Positions 30,135 through 30,387 of a stretch of DNA of 30,387 bases are shown one piece after another. The stretch is from Actinomycetes bacterium. GTDB taxonomy: Bacteria > Actinomycetota > Acidimicrobiia > Acidimicrobiales > RAAP-2. A program made the translations under genes and the position numbers. Numbering within the stretch: position 1 is the stretch's first letter; each line of letters opens with the position of its first letter. The stretch spans positions 1-30,387 of the forward strand of contig JAJYWG010000534.1 of NCBI GenBank assembly GCA_021791615.1, read 5' to 3'. Under the pieces are notes generated by a model. That model did not search any database. It worked only from the letters and a program-made list of their open reading frames with translations, and had not been told where the DNA came from.

Positions 30135-30387
30135 ATAGAGAGCCTCGTCCACGAGAAGTGATGATGAAGGATCGGGGTTTCACCCCGTGGAGCCCAGGTG
30201 GACCTCACCGACGGGAGGAGGCTGAAGCCGCTCTCGTCTTGGAAGACGATCCAGGCACCCTGGCGCCTGGCGCATCTTTTATGCGCGGCCAGTCCTCTGC
30301 CACCCACGTGGCGATCGCACCCTCGTCACGCTCGAGGGCCTTGGGAGACGGGCGTTGCCGGGACCAGCCGAGCCGGTCATGGAGGAC
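30131..30387 (-). pseudogene. IS630-family transposase fragment, frameshifted and truncated
   Basis: From the right edge, the minus strand reads DRLGWSRQRPSPKALERDEGAIATWVAEDWPRIK in separate motifs, then changes frame near 30262-30280 to GAWIVFQDESGFSLLPSVRSTWAPRG and ILHHHFSWTRLS. The W-I-V-F-x-D-E-S-G-F-S-L-L block is the second catalytic Asp region of IS630-type transposases. The frame ends in a stop formed by the neighbouring IS end (30133-30131), so the last third with the final catalytic residue is missing. The 5' part lies outside the window. Confidence 0.75.

Overview
The window is GC-rich with dense, mostly overlapping coding. It looks like a chromosomal segment of an actinomycete, possibly from the Acidimicrobiia; that placement is inferred from base composition, gene content and many GTG starts. 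Several genes have a TAnnnT-like -10 box only 6-8 nt before a GTG or ATG start, as expected for leaderless transcripts. I ran no database search. Family names come from motifs and from memory of the families.

Left part (1-8500): the window opens inside what looks like an IS607-type recombinase gene, next to a very short, probably truncated membrane ORF. Then come larC and larB (nickel-pincer cofactor synthesis), divergent pheA (prephenate dehydratase), tRNA-Ser(UGA), a three-PAS histidine kinase with its OmpR-type regulator, and typA/bipA, which overlaps the regulator tail to tail. The end of this part carries an IS200/IS605-type right-end hairpin without a functional tnpB.

Middle (8498-17105): two translationally coupled proteins of unknown function, which may be degenerate PD-(D/E)XK-like proteins, face a divergent pair (a small one-span membrane protein and a patatin-like lipase). 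A full-length Lhr-type helicase with repeat-bearing linkers follows, then a DUF4395 membrane protein.

Surface locus (17186-22320): this is the most unusual block of ordinary chromosome. An ECF sigma factor continues through hydrophobic segments into a long Ser/Thr/Pro-rich tail with three LPQT motifs. It is divergent from a secreted, membrane-anchored low-complexity protein, a sortase with a long C-terminal extension, and a secreted protein with seven 14-residue repeats. The intergenic region holds two perfect 10-bp palindromes. I infer a cell-surface assembly module with a membrane-tethered sigma factor. An EthD-like protein, a CYTH-CHAD protein and a divergent Nudix hydrolase follow.

Right part (25549-30387): an accessory island. 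It begins at the 5' half of a tRNA-Ser(GCU) gene that stops exactly after the anticodon loop, a likely recombination boundary. Inside are a DarT-DarG toxin-antitoxin pair (darT has an apparent one-base frameshift at a C6 run just before its end), a DUF5131 gene cut off by an insertion sequence, and an IS1634-like element with 40-bp imperfect terminal inverted repeats. Its transposase is broken by a 284-bp insertion carrying the end of a tyrosine integrase gene. The window ends in a frameshifted IS630-type transposase remnant.
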